A stretch of 64,000 bases of DNA from Burkholderiales bacterium JOSHI_001 (GCA_000244995.1 CM001438.1:3186090-3250089); one strand, 5' to 3'; counted from the first letter of the stretch, positions 50,025 through 60,473 are shown. Program-made: numbers and translations. The notes: generated by a model from the letters alone, not told the origin.

Positions 50025-51158
50025 TCAGAACAGGCTGGCCTGGGCAGGCGCTTCGGCGGGCGCCGATGGGGCCGTCGGCCGGCGGAACTGGGTCAGGTCC
50101 AGTTCAAAGCGTTCGCGGTTCAGGCCCAGGCGCTGGCAGGCCTTGTGGAAGCGCTGGCGCAGCAGTTGCGCCCACACGCCCTGCCCGGTCATGCGCTGGT
50201 GGAAGCGGGTTTCGTTGTCCTTGCCGTCGCGCATGTCGCGCACCCGGGCCATCACGCGCGCGGCGCGCTGCGGAAAATGTTGCTGCAACCACTGCTGGAA
50301 CAGCGGGTTCACCTCCCAGGGCAGACGCAGCACGATGGAAAACGCGCGGGTGGCGCCCGCCTCGGCGGCGGCTTCCAGGACGCGTTCCAGCTCGGGTTCG
50401 TTGATGAAGGGGATGACCGGCGACACGCTCACACCCACCGGCACGCCGGCATCGGCCAGGGTGCGCAGGGTGCGCAGCCGGCGCTGTGGCGACGCCGCGC
50501 GCGGCTCCAGGATGCGCGCCAGGGCCGGGTCCAGGGTGGTGATGGACAGGTAGACCGCGGCCAGCTTCTGCGCCGCCATGGGGGCGATGAGGTCCAGTTC
50601 GCGTTCCACGCCGGCCGACTTGGTGATCAGCGAAAACGGGTGATGGTGCTCGGCCAGCACCTCGATGACCGAGCGGGTGATGCGCAAGCGGCGCTCGGCC
50701 GGCTGGTAGGCGTCGGTGGCCGAGCCGATGTTCAGCAGCAGCGGCTCGTAACCCTTGGCGGCAAAGGCCTCGCGCAGCCGCTGGGCGGCGTTCAGCTTGG
50801 CCACGATGCGGGTTTCGAAATCCACCCCGGGCGACAGGTTCAGGTAGCTGTGGGTGGGCCGCGCGTAGCAATAGACGCAGCCATGCTCGCAGCCACGATA
50901 GGGGTTGATCGACAGGTCGAAACCGATGTCAGGCGAATCGTTGCCCGCCAGGATGGTCTTGACGTTTTCTTCGATGATGTGGGTGGCGGGCGCCAAGGGC
51001 TCTTCAGCCACCTGCTGGTCCAGCGTGCCCCAGCCGTCGTCATGCGCTTCGCGCTGCAGCGTTTGGAAGCGGTGCGGCAGGCTCCATGCCGTGCCACGGC
51101 CCTTGTGCACAGCCACGGGCAATTCCGGCACGGCGGGGACGATGGGAATGCTTCGCAT
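50025..51158 (-). CDS. PA0069-family radical SAM protein (spore photoproduct lyase-like)
   Basis: A 377-residue radical SAM enzyme with the cluster motif CEHGCVYCYA (Cys90, Cys94, Cys97). Family marks are the N-terminal KGRGTAW then RFQTLQRE, INPYRGCEHGC, NIGSATDAYQPAE, SLITKSAG and SVSPVIPFIN. The group is related to SplB, the UV photoproduct repair lyase, but its reaction is not established. A LexA operator abuts the ATG at 51158, implying SOS control and a DNA-damage role. Because of that operator the true start could be a GTG a few codons downstream (before HKGRG). Confidence 0.9.
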   Translation of the reverse strand: MRSIPIVPAVPELPVAVHKGRGTAWSLPHRFQTLQREAHDDGWGTLDQQVAEEPLAPATHIIEENVKTILAGNDSPDIGFDLSINPYRGCEHGCVYCYARPTHSYLNLSPGVDFETRIVAKLNAAQRLREAFAAKGYEPLLLNIGSATDAYQPAERRLRITRSVIEVLAEHHHPFSLITKSAGVERELDLIAPMAAQKLAAVYLSITTLDPALARILEPRAASPQRRLRTLRTLADAGVPVGVSVSPVIPFINEPELERVLEAAAEAGATRAFSIVLRLPWEVNPLFQQWLQQHFPQRAARVMARVRDMRDGKDNETRFHQRMTGQGVWAQLLRQRFHKACQRLGLNRERFELDLTQFRRPTAPSAPAEAPAQASLF

Positions 51159-51177
51159 ACTGTTAATTTATACAGTA
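51158..51177. promoter_or_regulatory. LexA (SOS) operator overlapping a promoter
   Basis: On the minus strand the sequence TACTGTATAAATTAACAGTA is a near-perfect 20-bp palindrome with CTGT-N8-ACAG, the LexA consensus. TTGACC stands about 15 to 17 bases upstream of the TATAAA/TAAATT inside it. The operator therefore covers the -10 region and runs up to the start codon of the radical SAM gene. Confidence 0.85.
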
Positions 51178-51217
51178 CGCGACAGCGGGTCAAGCGCCCT
51201 GCTGCGGGGCGGGCCCC

Positions 51218-52633
51218 TCAGTACTCGTCGCCGCCGCCGCTGCTGCCCGGGGCCAGGTTGTCGAACTTGGTCAGCGGTTTCAGGAAGGTGAGCTTCACCG
51301 TACCCACCGGGCCATTGCGCTGCTTGCCGATGATGATCTCGGCAATGCCCGGTTCCTTGCAGGCTTCCTTGGTGTAGTACTCGTCGCGGTAGATGAACAT
51401 GATGACGTCGGCGTCCTGCTCGATGGCGCCCGATTCGCGCAGGTCGCTCATCATCGGGCGCTTGTCGGTGCGCGTTTCCACGCTTCGGTTCAACTGCGAC
51501 AGTGCGATCACCGGGCACTGCAGTTCCTTGGCCAGGGCCTTCAGGCCGCGGCTGATTTCGCTGATCTCGGTGGCGCGGTTCTCGCCGTCGCTCTTGCTGC
51601 TGCCGCTCATCAGCTGCAGGTAGTCGATGACGATCAGGCCCAGGGTGCCCATCTGGCGCGCCATGCGGCGGGCGCGGGCGCGCAGTTCCGACGGGTTCAG
51701 CGCCGGGGTCTCGTCGATGAAGATGCTGGCCTTGCCCAGCTTGTCCACCGCTTCGGTGAGCCGCCCCCATTCGTCGTCGCGCAGGCGCCCGGTGCGCAGG
51801 CCGCTCTGGTCGATGCGGCCGAGCGAGCCCACCATGCGCAGCGCCAGCTGCGATGCCCCCATTTCCATGCTGAACACCAGCACCGGCAGGCCTTCGGCCA
51901 CCGCCACGTTCTCGGCGATGTTCAGCGCGAAGGCGGTCTTGCCCATGGACGGGCGCGCGGCCAGGATGATGAGGTCGCCCTTCTGCAGGCCCGCGGTCAT
52001 GCGGTCCATGTCGAAAAAGCCGGTGCGCACGCCGGTCACGTCCTCTGCGCCGTTTTCGGCCAGCTCGCTGACGCGGTCTATCAACTCGACCACCAGCTTG
52101 TCCATGCCGACAAAGCCCTGCTTGCTGCGCGAGCCCTCTTCGCCGATCTTGAAGATCTTGCCCTCGGCCTCGTCCAGGATCTGCGACACAGGCCGGCCCT
52201 GGGTGTTGAAGGCGTTGGTGGCGATCTCGTCGCTGGCGGCGATCAGCTTGCGCAGCACCGCGCGCTCACGCACGATCTCAGCGTAGCGGCGCAGGTTGGC
52301 GGCGCTGGGCACGCTTTGCGCCAGGTCGTTCAGGTACTTCAGGCCACCGCACTCTTCGGCCTTGCCCAGGCCCTGCAACTGCTCGAACACCGTGATCACG
52401 TCGGCCGGCTTGTTGGCGTTGATCAGGTTGCCCACCACGCTGAAGATGGCGCGGTGCTCGAAGCGGTAGAAGTCGCTGTCGGTCAGCAGGTCGGCCGCGC
52501 GGTCCCAGGCGCCGTTGTCCAGCAGCAGGCCCCCCAGCACGCTTTGTTCGGCTTCGATGGAGTGCGGCGGCACCCGCAGGCGCGCCACTTCATCGTCGAC
52601 GGGGGCACCGGAAGAACGGAAGACAGCAGACAT
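51218..52633 (-). CDS. dnaB: Replicative DNA helicase DnaB
   Basis: A 471-residue hexameric helicase that unwinds DNA ahead of the replisome. The N-terminal domain has VPPHSIEAEQSVLGGLLLDN. The RecA-like domain has Walker A ARPSMGKTAFALN, FSMEMGASQLALRM, Walker B LIVIDYLQLM and QLNRSVE. No intein is present. The C-terminus is SSGGGDEY. It lies downstream of the rpsF-rplI operon on the same strand, separated by an intrinsic terminator. Confidence 0.97.
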   Translation of the reverse strand: MSAVFRSSGAPVDDEVARLRVPPHSIEAEQSVLGGLLLDNGAWDRAADLLTDSDFYRFEHRAIFSVVGNLINANKPADVITVFEQLQGLGKAEECGGLKYLNDLAQSVPSAANLRRYAEIVRERAVLRKLIAASDEIATNAFNTQGRPVSQILDEAEGKIFKIGEEGSRSKQGFVGMDKLVVELIDRVSELAENGAEDVTGVRTGFFDMDRMTAGLQKGDLIILAARPSMGKTAFALNIAENVAVAEGLPVLVFSMEMGASQLALRMVGSLGRIDQSGLRTGRLRDDEWGRLTEAVDKLGKASIFIDETPALNPSELRARARRMARQMGTLGLIVIDYLQLMSGSSKSDGENRATEISEISRGLKALAKELQCPVIALSQLNRSVETRTDKRPMMSDLRESGAIEQDADVIMFIYRDEYYTKEACKEPGIAEIIIGKQRNGPVGTVKLTFLKPLTKFDNLAPGSSGGGDEY

Positions 52634-52736
52634 CGTTGAATCTTAAAGCGCCAGGGCGGCGGCGGCTGTGGACAGGGCTGTGGACTTCCGGTGGCTTGGC
52701 AAGGCTTGCCTGTGGACAAGGCCGGCCGGAAATGAA

Positions 52737-52762
52737 CAAGGGCCGGCATGTGCCGGCCCTTG
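52737..52762 (-). terminator. Intrinsic terminator of the rpsF-rplI operon
   Basis: CAAGGGCCGGCA (52737-52748) and TGCCGGCCCTTG (52751-52762) form a perfect 12-bp stem with a two-base loop. On the minus strand it is followed by TTCATTT. It lies 36 bases after the rplI stop. Confidence 0.85.
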
Positions 52763-52798
52763 GAGCGTGCGCGTGAAGCGCACCGGTGAAGCGAAGGC

Positions 52799-53251
52799 TT
52801 ATTCGGCCTCGGGCACCACCTGCACGGTCACTTCCACCACCACGTCGGTGTGGGCGGCGACCTGCACGCTGTGCTCGCCCACCACCTTCAGCGGGCCGTT
52901 GGGCATGCGCACCTGCGCCTTGGCCACGTCAAAGCCCAGCTTCTTCAGGCCGTCGGCGATGTCGTGGTTGGTGACGGAGCCGAACAGGCGGCCGTCCACG
53001 CCAGCCTTCTGGCTGATGGTGACGGTCTTGCCCGAGAGCTTCTCGCCCAGGGCCTGGGCGGCGCCCAGCTTGTCGGCAGCGGCTTTTTCCAGTTCGGCGC
53101 GGCGGGCCTCGAATTCCTTGATGGCCACTTCCGTCGCACGGCGGGCGCGCTTGGTCGGGATCAGGAAGTTGCGGGCGAAGCCATCCTTCACCTTGACCAC
53201 GTCGCCCAGGTTGCCCAGGTTGGACACTTTTTCCAAAAGGATCACTTGCAT
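52799..53251 (-). CDS. rplI: 50S ribosomal protein L9
   Basis: A 150-residue protein of the large subunit. The N-terminal rRNA-binding domain is [20 protein letters not shown] with [16 protein letters not shown], followed by the long connecting helix ([15 protein letters not shown]) and the C-terminal domain. Last gene of the rpsF-priB-rpsR-rplI operon, 12 bases after rpsR. Confidence 0.97.
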   Translation of the reverse strand: MQVILLEKVSNLGNLGDVVKVKDGFARNFLIPTKRARRATEVAIKEFEARRAELEKAAADKLGAAQALGEKLSGKTVTISQKAGVDGRLFGSVTNHDIADGLKKLGFDVAKAQVRMPNGPLKVVGEHSVQVAAHTDVVVEVTVQVVPEAE

Positions 53252-53263
53252 GGCTTGTGCTCC

Positions 53264-53554
53264 TTAAACGCGGTGCTGGTCGCTGTACGGCAGCAGCGCC
53301 AGGAAACGGGCGCGCTTGATGGCCGTGGTCAGCTGACGCTGGTAGATGGCGCGGGTGCCGGTCAGGCGGGCCGGCGTGATTTTGCCGTTTTCGCCGATGA
53401 AGTCGCGCAGCACGTCCACGTCCTTGTAGTCGATCTCTTCGACACCAGCGACGGTGAAGCGGCAGAAGCGCTTGCGCTTGAACAGCAGGCTTTGCTGGTT
53501 GCGCTTGGGTTTGCGGTCCTTGGAGAACCGGCCTTTACCACGGGGCGGGGGCAT
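53264..53554 (-). CDS. rpsR: 30S ribosomal protein S18
   Basis: A 96-residue small-subunit protein. Core marks are [36 protein letters not shown] and [15 protein letters not shown]. It pairs with S6 on the platform, matching the presence of rpsF in the same operon. It starts 15 bases after the priB stop. Confidence 0.97.
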   Translation of the reverse strand: MPPPRGKGRFSKDRKPKRNQQSLLFKRKRFCRFTVAGVEEIDYKDVDVLRDFIGENGKITPARLTGTRAIYQRQLTTAIKRARFLALLPYSDQHRV

Positions 53555-53569
53555 GTTGATACCTCGTAT

Positions 53570-53881
53570 TCAGGAAACTGTTGAAGTCGAATTCGGCTCG
53601 GGGTCGAACGCCGTGATGTGGAACAGCAGGCCGCGTCCGTTGCGCGCACTGGCCAGGAAACCGGCAAAGCTGCCATTGCTTCCCAGGGCCAGGGCACCCA
53701 GGGGCTGCGCGATGCTGCCGATGGCCAACGCCTTGATTTCAAGTGAAACCTGGCGTGGCGCGCCGTTCTCGCTGACCTCGGAGCGGTGCGTGAGCACCAG
53801 GTCCAGGGCCGGCAGACCGGCCGGCGTGTACCGCACCGCCCCGCGCTGGGCCAGTTGCGCAGCCAGAACCAGGCGGTTCAT
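53570..53881 (-). CDS. priB: Primosomal replication protein N (PriB)
   Basis: A 103-residue single-stranded-DNA-binding OB-fold protein that helps PriA restart replication. It has the family pattern MNRLVLAAQLAQRGAVRYTP, PALDLVLTHRSE and the ITAFDPE end. The position between rpsF and rpsR is the usual one in beta- and gamma-proteobacteria. The gap to rpsF is 37 bases. Confidence 0.92.
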   Translation of the reverse strand: MNRLVLAAQLAQRGAVRYTPAGLPALDLVLTHRSEVSENGAPRQVSLEIKALAIGSIAQPLGALALGSNGSFAGFLASARNGRGLLFHITAFDPEPNSTSTVS

Positions 53882-53918
53882 GGCAGGCAGCCAGCCCGGC
53901 TGGGCACGGCCTGTTGAA

Positions 53919-54287
53919 TCAGGCGCTCACCTCCTGCTGGGCGGCGGCCTTGCGGGCTTCTTCCTTTTCCACGGCCTTCATCATGATGGACGGCGTGGTC
54001 TCGGCCTTGCTCTTGGCCACGGTGAGGTGGCGCAGCACGGCGTCGTTGTAGCGGAAGCCCGTTTCCAGCTCGGCCAGGGTGTCCTTGCCGCACTCGATGT
54101 TCAGGCACACATAGTGGGCCTTGGCCAGCTTCTGGATCATGTAGGCCAGTTGGCGACGGCCCCAGTCCTCGGCCCGGTGCACCTTGCCGCCGGCGGCGGT
54201 GACGGTGCCCTTGAACCGTTCCAGCATGCCTGGAACCTGCTCGCTCTGATCCGGGTGGATCAAGAGGATGATTTCATAGTGACGCAT
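53919..54287 (-). CDS. rpsF: 30S ribosomal protein S6
   Basis: A 122-residue small-subunit protein. It starts [18 protein letters not shown] and has [20 protein letters not shown] and [12 protein letters not shown]. The tail is Ala/Glu/Lys-rich. AAGGAG precedes the ATG at 54287. First gene of the operon, with its own promoter about 130 bases upstream. Confidence 0.97.
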   Translation of the reverse strand: MRHYEIILLIHPDQSEQVPGMLERFKGTVTAAGGKVHRAEDWGRRQLAYMIQKLAKAHYVCLNIECGKDTLAELETGFRYNDAVLRHLTVAKSKAETTPSIMMKAVEKEEARKAAAQQEVSA

Positions 54288-54415
54288 GAACACTCCTTGT
54301 GGATTCCGGCCGGGACATTCCAGCCGAGGAAGCCGCCCGGGAAGCGTCAACCACCCCGGTGCGGCAAGGGCCGCCCGGGCCAAGAAAGGCCCGGTACGGC
54401 GAGGGAAAGCCCGCG

Positions 54416-54443
54416 ATTATGCCACAGCGCGGGACGCCGCCAA
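54416..54443 (-). promoter_or_regulatory. Sigma-70 promoter for the rpsF operon
   Basis: On the minus strand TTGGCG (54443-54438), 16 bases and CATAAT (54421-54416) resemble a sigma-70 promoter. It lies between the ppsA stop and rpsF, giving a leader of about 120 bases, long enough for the S6:S18 feedback element known before rpsF in many bacteria. Confidence 0.5.
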
Positions 54444-54452
54444 CGGCGGCGC

Positions 54453-56858
54453 TCAGCGCCGGGCCGCCAGGCGCTGCCAGGTTTCCACCACCGAATCGGG
54501 GTTCAGCGACATGGAGGCAATGCCCTCGGCCGCCAGCCAATCGGCGAAGTCGGGGTGGTCGCTGGGGCCCTGGCCGCAGATGCCCACGTACTTGCCGGTG
54601 GCTCGGCAGGCGGCGATGGCGCGCGAGATCAAGGCCTTCACCGCCGGGTCGCGCTCGTCGAAGTCGGCCGCCAGCAGTTCCAGCCCGGAGTCGCGGTCCA
54701 GGCCCAGCGTCAGCTGCGTCAGGTCGTTGCTGCCGATGGACATGCCGTCGAAGTGCTGCAGGAACTGCTCGGCCAGGATGGCGTTGCTGGGCACCTCGCA
54801 CATCATGATGACCTTCAGCCCGTTCTTGCCACGCTCCAGGCCGCGCTCGCCCAGCATGCGCACCACACTTTCGGCCTGCTTCACGGTGCGCACGAAGGGC
54901 ACCATGATTTCCACGTTGGACAGGCCCATGTCCATGCGCACGCGCTTCAAGGCTTCGCATTCCATCGCGAAGGCGTCGCCAAACTCGCTGCTGATGTAGC
55001 GCGAAGCGCCACGGAAACCCAGCATGGGGTTTTCTTCATCGGGCTCGTAGCGCGAGCCGCCGATCAGCTTCTTGTACTCGTTGCTCTTGAAATCGGACAG
55101 GCGCACGATCACCGGCTTGGGCCAGAAGGCCGCGGCGATGGTGGCAATGCCCTCGGCCAGCTTGTCCACGTAGAAGGCACGTGGGCTGGCGTGGCCGCGG
55201 GCCACCGATTCCACGGCCTTCTTCAGGTCGGGGTCGATGTTCGGATAGTCGAGAATGGCCTTGGGGTGCACCCCGATGTAGGTGTTGATGATGAATTCCA
55301 GCCGCGCCAGGCCCACGCCGGCGTTGGGGATCTGGGCGAAGTCAAAGGCCAGCTGCGGGTTGCCCACGTTCATCATGATCTTGATCGGGCAGTACGGCAT
55401 CTCACCGCGCTTGACCTCGGTGACCTCGGTCTCCAGCAGGCCGTCGTAGATGAAGCCGGTGTCGCCCTCGGCGCAGCTCACCGTCACCAGCGAGCCGTCG
55501 GCGATCTTGTCGGTCGCATCGCCACAGCCCACCACCGCCGGGATGCCCAGTTCACGCGCGATGATGGCCGCGTGGCAGGTGCGCCCGCCACGGTTGGTGA
55601 CGATGGCCGAGGCCCGCTTCATGATCGGTTCCCAGTTCGGGTCGGTCATGTCGGTGACCAGCACGTCGCCCGGCTGCACACGGTCCATCTCGGTGGTGCT
55701 GCGCACCAGGCGCACGGTGCCGGTGCCGATCTTCTGGCCGATGGCGCGGCCTTCGGCCAGCAGCACGCGGTCCTTGGCGCTGCCGCCCTTGAGCTTGTAG
55801 CGGTGCTCCACCGTGGCCTGGCTCTTCACCGTCTCGGGACGGGCCTGCAGGATGTAGAGCTTGCCGTCCACACCGTCCTTGCCCCACTCGATGTCCATCG
55901 GCCGGCCGTAATGGCGTTCGATGATGAGGGCGTACTTGGCCAGTTCGGTCACGTCAGAATCGGCCAGGCAGTAGCGGTTGCGCATTTCCGGGGGGTTGTC
56001 CACGGTGCGCACCAGCTTGCCGCTGGCGGCCTTTTCTTCGGCCGAAGCGAACTCCATGCGGATGAGCTTGCTGCCCAGGTTGCGGCGGATGACCGCCAGC
56101 TTGCCCGCTTCCAGGCTGGGCTTGTGCACGTAGAACTCGTCCGGGTTCACGGCACCCTGCACCACGGTTTCGCCCAGGCCGTAGCTGGCAGTGACAAAGA
56201 CCACGTCCTTGAAGCCGCTTTCGGTGTCGATCGTGAACAGCACGCCAGACGCACCCAGGTCAGAGCGCACCATGCGCTGCACGCCGGCCGACAGCGCCAC
56301 GTCGTGGTGGGCAAAGCCCTTGTGCACGCGGTAGCTGATGGCGCGGTCGTTGTACAGCGACGCGAACACTTCGCGCATCTTGTGCAGCACGTCGTCAATG
56401 CCCTGCACGTTCAGGAAGGTCTCCTGCTGGCCGGCAAAGCTGGCGTCGGGCAGGTCTTCGGCGGTGGCGCTGGAGCGCACGGCGAAGCTGGCCTCTGGGC
56501 TGCCCGCGGACAACTTCGCGAATTCAGCGCGCACGGCCGCATCCAGTGCCGGGGGCAGCGGCGCCGCTTCAATCCAACTGCGGATTTCGGCCCCGGCCAC
56601 GGCCAGGGCGTTCACGTCGTCCACGTCCAGCGTGGCCAGGCGGGCGTTGATCTTGTCGGTCAGACCGCCAAAGGTCAGGAATTCGCGAAAAGCGTGGGCC
56701 GTGGTGGCAAAGCCCCCGGGCACACGCACCCCGGTGGCGGCCAGTTGGCTGATCATTTCGCCGAGGCTGGCGTTTTTTCCGCCAACGATCTCGACATCGG
56801 TCATTCTTAGCTGTTCGAACGGGACGACCAGGGCGGTCGCCAGAGGCGCTGATGACAT
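54453..56858 (-). CDS. ppsA: Phosphoenolpyruvate synthase PpsA
   Basis: An 801-residue gluconeogenic enzyme converting pyruvate, ATP and water to PEP, AMP and phosphate. The ATP-grasp domain is N-terminal ([36 protein letters not shown]). The phosphohistidine domain has [15 protein letters not shown]. The C-terminal PEP-binding barrel has [16 protein letters not shown] and [18 protein letters not shown]. The ATG at 56858 has GGAG 7 bases upstream. It is divergent from ppsR, which controls this enzyme by phosphorylation near the catalytic His. Confidence 0.97.
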   Translation of the reverse strand: MSSAPLATALVVPFEQLRMTDVEIVGGKNASLGEMISQLAATGVRVPGGFATTAHAFREFLTFGGLTDKINARLATLDVDDVNALAVAGAEIRSWIEAAPLPPALDAAVRAEFAKLSAGSPEASFAVRSSATAEDLPDASFAGQQETFLNVQGIDDVLHKMREVFASLYNDRAISYRVHKGFAHHDVALSAGVQRMVRSDLGASGVLFTIDTESGFKDVVFVTASYGLGETVVQGAVNPDEFYVHKPSLEAGKLAVIRRNLGSKLIRMEFASAEEKAASGKLVRTVDNPPEMRNRYCLADSDVTELAKYALIIERHYGRPMDIEWGKDGVDGKLYILQARPETVKSQATVEHRYKLKGGSAKDRVLLAEGRAIGQKIGTGTVRLVRSTTEMDRVQPGDVLVTDMTDPNWEPIMKRASAIVTNRGGRTCHAAIIARELGIPAVVGCGDATDKIADGSLVTVSCAEGDTGFIYDGLLETEVTEVKRGEMPYCPIKIMMNVGNPQLAFDFAQIPNAGVGLARLEFIINTYIGVHPKAILDYPNIDPDLKKAVESVARGHASPRAFYVDKLAEGIATIAAAFWPKPVIVRLSDFKSNEYKKLIGGSRYEPDEENPMLGFRGASRYISSEFGDAFAMECEALKRVRMDMGLSNVEIMVPFVRTVKQAESVVRMLGERGLERGKNGLKVIMMCEVPSNAILAEQFLQHFDGMSIGSNDLTQLTLGLDRDSGLELLAADFDERDPAVKALISRAIAACRATGKYVGICGQGPSDHPDFADWLAAEGIASMSLNPDSVVETWQRLAARR

Positions 56859-57078
56859 GGGAAAGCTCCGTAAGGGTGAAAAACCGGTGCCGTCCGCGAA
56901 CCAACGCCGGTTCCGCGCACTGCCTTTGTGCATTCTTGTTCGTGGCAGCGGGAACACATGGTGAAGGTCATCGGCTGATGTGAGGCTTGCTCGGGATTCT
57001 ACGGACGAAATGCCTATGATCAGCGCCAAATCCGGCCGAAGCACCCGGCGCCCGCACCCCCCGAACCCAGGTCCGACC

Positions 57079-57903
57079 ATGCCCCACCGCACCGTGTTCT
57101 TCGTCTCCGACGGCACCGGCATCACCGCCGAGACCTTCGGCAATTCCATCCTGGCGCAGTTCCCGGCCAAGTCGCGCCACGTGCGCCGGCCCTTCATCGA
57201 CAGCCAGGACAAGGCGCACAAGGTGGTGCAGGAAATCAACGCCACCGCCGACGCCGAGGGCAAGCGGCCCATCGTCTTCATCACCCTGGTCAGCGACGAA
57301 ATCCGCGACATCCTGACCGACAGCGCCTGCCGCGGCATGGTGATGGACATGTTCAAGGCCTTCGTCGAACCGCTGGAGATTGAATTCGGCGTCAAGAGCA
57401 ACCACCGCGTGGGCCGCTTTTCCGACGCCGCCAAGAGCAGCGAATACAACGAACGCATCGAGGCCATCAACTTCAGCCTGGCGCACGACGACGGACAGAG
57501 CTCGCGCAACCTGGAAAGCGCCGACGTCATCCTGGTGGGGGTGTCGCGCTGCGGCAAGACGCCCACCTCGCTGTATCTGGCCATGCAGCACGGCATCAAG
57601 GCGGCCAACTACCCGCTGATTCCGGAAGACTTCGACCGCAACCGCATGCCCACGCCGCTGGCGCCGCACAAGAAGAAGTGCTTCGGCCTGACCATCGACC
57701 CCGAGCGCCTGGCGCAGATCCGCCATGAGCGCCGCCCGGACAGCCGCTACGCCGCGCTGGACAACTGCCGCATGGAAGTGCGCGAAGCCGAAAGCATGAT
57801 GCGGCGCGAGGGCATTGCGTGGCTGAGTTCCACGCACAAGTCCATCGAAGAGATTGCCACCACCATCCTGCGGGACATCCGGCCGGACCGCTTGATCTAC
57901 TGA
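57079..57903 (+). CDS. ppsR: PEP synthase regulatory protein PpsR (DUF299 kinase/pyrophosphorylase)
   Basis: A 274-residue bifunctional regulator that phosphorylates PEP synthase with ADP and removes the phosphate with Pi. The start [19 protein letters not shown] and the P-loop [11 protein letters not shown] near residue 157 are diagnostic. [10 protein letters not shown] and the C-terminal [14 protein letters not shown] also match. Divergent from its target ppsA. Its last 7 bases overlap the end of the convergent SpoU gene. Confidence 0.96.
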   Translation: MPHRTVFFVSDGTGITAETFGNSILAQFPAKSRHVRRPFIDSQDKAHKVVQEINATADAEGKRPIVFITLVSDEIRDILTDSACRGMVMDMFKAFVEPLEIEFGVKSNHRVGRFSDAAKSSEYNERIEAINFSLAHDDGQSSRNLESADVILVGVSRCGKTPTSLYLAMQHGIKAANYPLIPEDFDRNRMPTPLAPHKKKCFGLTIDPERLAQIRHERRPDSRYAALDNCRMEVREAESMMRREGIAWLSSTHKSIEEIATTILRDIRPDRLIY

Positions 57904-58676
57904 CCCTGTCGGCGCGCCGACTCGTACAGGCAGATGGCCGCCGCGGCGGCCACGTTCAGCGATTCCTCGCCGCCGGGCTGCGGGATCATCACGCGGACCT
58001 GGCAGCGCGCCAGCAAGCCATCGCACACGCCCTGCCCTTCGTGGCCGAAGACCCAGGCGCAAGGCAATGGCAGGTCGGCTTTCGGCAGCAGCACGCCGCC
58101 GTGGGAACTGGTGGCCACCAGCGGCAGTTTCAGCACTTCCAGGTCGTCCAGGCCAGCCGCCTCCACCAGGTGCAGCGCGAAGTGCGCACCCATGCCGGCA
58201 CGCAGCACCTTGGGCGACCACAGCGCGGCCGTGCCCTTCAGCGCCACCACCTGGGCCACGCCCAGCGCGGCCGCACTGCGCAGGATGCTGCCCACGTTGC
58301 CGGCATCCTGCAGGCGGTCCAGCACCACACTGGGCAGGCCAGCTTGTACGGCCGTGGCGGAAGGCAAGGCCACCAAGGCGCCCAACGGCGGCGGGCTGTC
58401 CAGCGTGCTCAGCGCCTTCCAGATGCGGCTGTCCACCACCGACACACGCTGCGCCGCGTGCAGCAGTGGCTGCAGCGGGCCATGGTGTTCCTGCGCAGCA
58501 TCCACCAGCAGGTGGCCCAAGGTCCATCCGCGCTGCAAGGCCGCGCGCAGCAGGTGGTCGCCCTCCAGCCACAGCTGCCCCGCCTTGCGGTAGGCGGTGG
58601 GCTGCGCCAGCAGCTTGCGGACGGCCACCAAGGCCGGGTTGTCGGCCGACACGATGGGCTGGCGCGGGGCGGTCAT
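57897..58676 (-). CDS. SpoU/TrmH-family RNA 2'-O-methyltransferase
   Basis: A 259-residue SPOUT enzyme. An N-terminal substrate-binding part ([21 protein letters not shown]) resembles RlmB/TrmH relatives. Motif 1 is [18 protein letters not shown], motif 2 [10 protein letters not shown] and motif 3 [20 protein letters not shown], forming the knotted AdoMet site. The target RNA is not readable. The ATG at 58676 overlaps the rnhB stop by four bases (ATGA), so it closes the bamA-to-rnhB operon. Confidence 0.93.
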   Translation of the reverse strand: MTAPRQPIVSADNPALVAVRKLLAQPTAYRKAGQLWLEGDHLLRAALQRGWTLGHLLVDAAQEHHGPLQPLLHAAQRVSVVDSRIWKALSTLDSPPPLGALVALPSATAVQAGLPSVVLDRLQDAGNVGSILRSAAALGVAQVVALKGTAALWSPKVLRAGMGAHFALHLVEAAGLDDLEVLKLPLVATSSHGGVLLPKADLPLPCAWVFGHEGQGVCDGLLARCQVRVMIPQPGGEESLNVAAAAAICLYESARRQGQ

Positions 58677-59356
58677 CGGCCCAGCACCTGGCGCACCGGC
58701 GCAAAGCTGGTGCGATGCTGCGGACAAGCGCCATGGGCGCGCAAGGCGGCCAGGTGCTCGGGCGTGGGGTAGCCCTTGTGCACCGCAAAGCCGTACTGAG
58801 GGTGGGCTTCGTGCAGCGCCAGGCACAGCCGGTCGCGGTGCACCTTGGCCAGGATGGACGCGGCCGAGATGGCCTGCACCGTGGCGTCGCCCTTCACGAT
58901 GGCCTGCGCCGCCATGGGCAGCACCGGCAGGCGGTTGCCGTCCACCAGCACCATCACCGGCGGCAGGCGCAGGCCCAGTACCGCGCGGCGCATGGCCAGC
59001 AGCGTGGCCTGCAGGATGTTCAGGCGGTCGATTTCTTCCACGCTGGATTCGGCGATGCAGCAGGCCAAGGCCTTGGCGCGGATCTCGTCGAACAGCTTCT
59101 CGCGTTTGCGTGCAGTCAGGGCTTTGGAATCGGCTAGGCCGGCGATGGGCTGTTGCTCGTCCAGGATCACCGCCGCGGCCACCACCGGGCCGGCCAGCGG
59201 GCCGCGGCCGGCTTCGTCCACGCCGGCCACCAGGCCCACCATCGTCGGGTGCAGCGAAGGGTCTTTTCCGCGTCGCCGGCCGCGCCCGGGCACTGCCGCC
59301 AGGGGGTCCAGGCCCAGGCCCAGTTGTTCAGGCGGCGAGGACTTGCGCGATGGCAT
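58673..59356 (-). CDS. rnhB: Ribonuclease HII
   Basis: A 227-residue enzyme that cuts RNA or single ribonucleotides in DNA. The metal motif [14 protein letters not shown] is near residue 45, followed by [11 protein letters not shown], the third acidic residue in VLVDGNRLP, and [11 protein letters not shown]. The ATG at 59356 has AAGG upstream and overlaps the lpxB end by 29 bases; an ATG at 59242 (MVGLVAG) would give a minimal 189-residue form without a ribosome binding site. Confidence 0.94.
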   Translation of the reverse strand: MPSRKSSPPEQLGLGLDPLAAVPGRGRRRGKDPSLHPTMVGLVAGVDEAGRGPLAGPVVAAAVILDEQQPIAGLADSKALTARKREKLFDEIRAKALACCIAESSVEEIDRLNILQATLLAMRRAVLGLRLPPVMVLVDGNRLPVLPMAAQAIVKGDATVQAISAASILAKVHRDRLCLALHEAHPQYGFAVHKGYPTPEHLAALRAHGACPQHRTSFAPVRQVLGR

Positions 59357-60473
59357 CGCTGGCCTTGCGGGCAGTGTCCTGCCGCAGTTGGTGGTGCAGG
59401 TCGACAAAACGCTGTTGCACGCGCAGCACGCGGGCCGGGTCATCCAGCCAGGCCAGCGCTTCGCGTGCCAGGGCCTCGGGCGTGCAGGCGTCCTGGATGA
59501 GTTCGGGCACCACGAACTCGCCACTCAGGATGTTGGGCAGGCCGAACCAGGGCTGGTAGGCCATGCGCTGCATGCGCCGCCAGTTCAGCCAGGCCAGGTG
59601 GTAGGCAATGACCATGGGCCGCTTGAACAGCGCCGCTTCCAGCGTGGCGGTGCCGCTGGCCACCAGGCTCAGGTCACAGGCTGCCAGGGCTTCATGAGAT
59701 TTCCCGGCCAGTGACTGCAGGTTCACGCCGACGGCATGCTGCTTCACCAGCGGTTCCACCAGCGCCTGCAGGCCCGGCACCACCGGCATGACAAAACGCA
59801 AGGACGGTCGCTGGCGCTGCAGCAGCGCAGCCGCGGCCAGCAGGCGCGGCGCGATGTGGTTGATCTCGCTGCGGCGGCTGCCGGGCAGCAGCGCGACCAC
59901 GGTTTCGTCCTCGCCCAGGCCTAGCGCGGCACGCGCCGCCGCACGCGGTGGCTGCATCGGAATGGCGTCGGCCAATGGGTGGCCGACGAAGGTGGCCGGC
60001 ACACCATGGCGGGCCAGCAGTTCGGGCTCGAAGGGGAACAGGCACAGCACGTGGTTGGCCGCCCTGGCGAGCTTGTGCACCCGCTCGCCGCGCCAGGCCC
60101 AGATCGACGGGCAAACGAAGTGCACCGTCTTCACGCCGCCTTCGCGCAATCGGGTTTCCAGGCCGAAGTTGAAGTCCGGTGCGTCCACGCCGATGAACAC
60201 CGCGGGCGGCGCGGCCAGGAGCCGGTCGCCCAGTTGCCGGCGGATGCGCAGCAGCTCGGGCAGGCGCTTCAGCGCATCCACATAACCGAACACCGACAGC
60301 CGCTCATGCGGCCACCAGGCCTCGAAGCCCTGCTCGGCCATGCGCGGCCCGCCAATGCCAAGGGCCTGCAGCCCGGGCCAACGGGCTTTCAGGCCCCGCA
60401 GCAGCAGCCCGGCCAGCAGGTCGCCGGAGGCCTCGCCGGCCACCATCGCCAGGCGCGGGGCCGCGGCATCCAT
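59328..60473 (-). CDS. lpxB: Lipid-A-disaccharide synthase LpxB
   Basis: A 381-residue glycosyltransferase joining UDP-diacylglucosamine to lipid X. Marks are [53 protein letters not shown] and [12 protein letters not shown]. It starts 7 bases after the lpxA stop. It acts at the cytoplasmic face of the inner membrane. Confidence 0.97.
   Translation of the reverse strand: MDAAAPRLAMVAGEASGDLLAGLLLRGLKARWPGLQALGIGGPRMAEQGFEAWWPHERLSVFGYVDALKRLPELLRIRRQLGDRLLAAPPAVFIGVDAPDFNFGLETRLREGGVKTVHFVCPSIWAWRGERVHKLARAANHVLCLFPFEPELLARHGVPATFVGHPLADAIPMQPPRAAARAALGLGEDETVVALLPGSRRSEINHIAPRLLAAAALLQRQRPSLRFVMPVVPGLQALVEPLVKQHAVGVNLQSLAGKSHEALAACDLSLVASGTATLEAALFKRPMVIAYHLAWLNWRRMQRMAYQPWFGLPNILSGEFVVPELIQDACTPEALAREALAWLDDPARVLRVQQRFVDLHHQLRQDTARKASDAIAQVLAA

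Noticed and set aside
54435-54451. CGCCGCC-AAC-GGCGGCG hairpin after ppsA as terminator
   Set aside because: No U-tract follows on the minus strand, and it overlaps the predicted -35 of the rpsF promoter.
53454-56810. Open frame of about 1100 codons on the plus strand across priB, rpsF and ppsA
   Set aside because: It crosses several well-identified minus-strand genes and its translation is rich in His/Gly/Val repeats without any motif.
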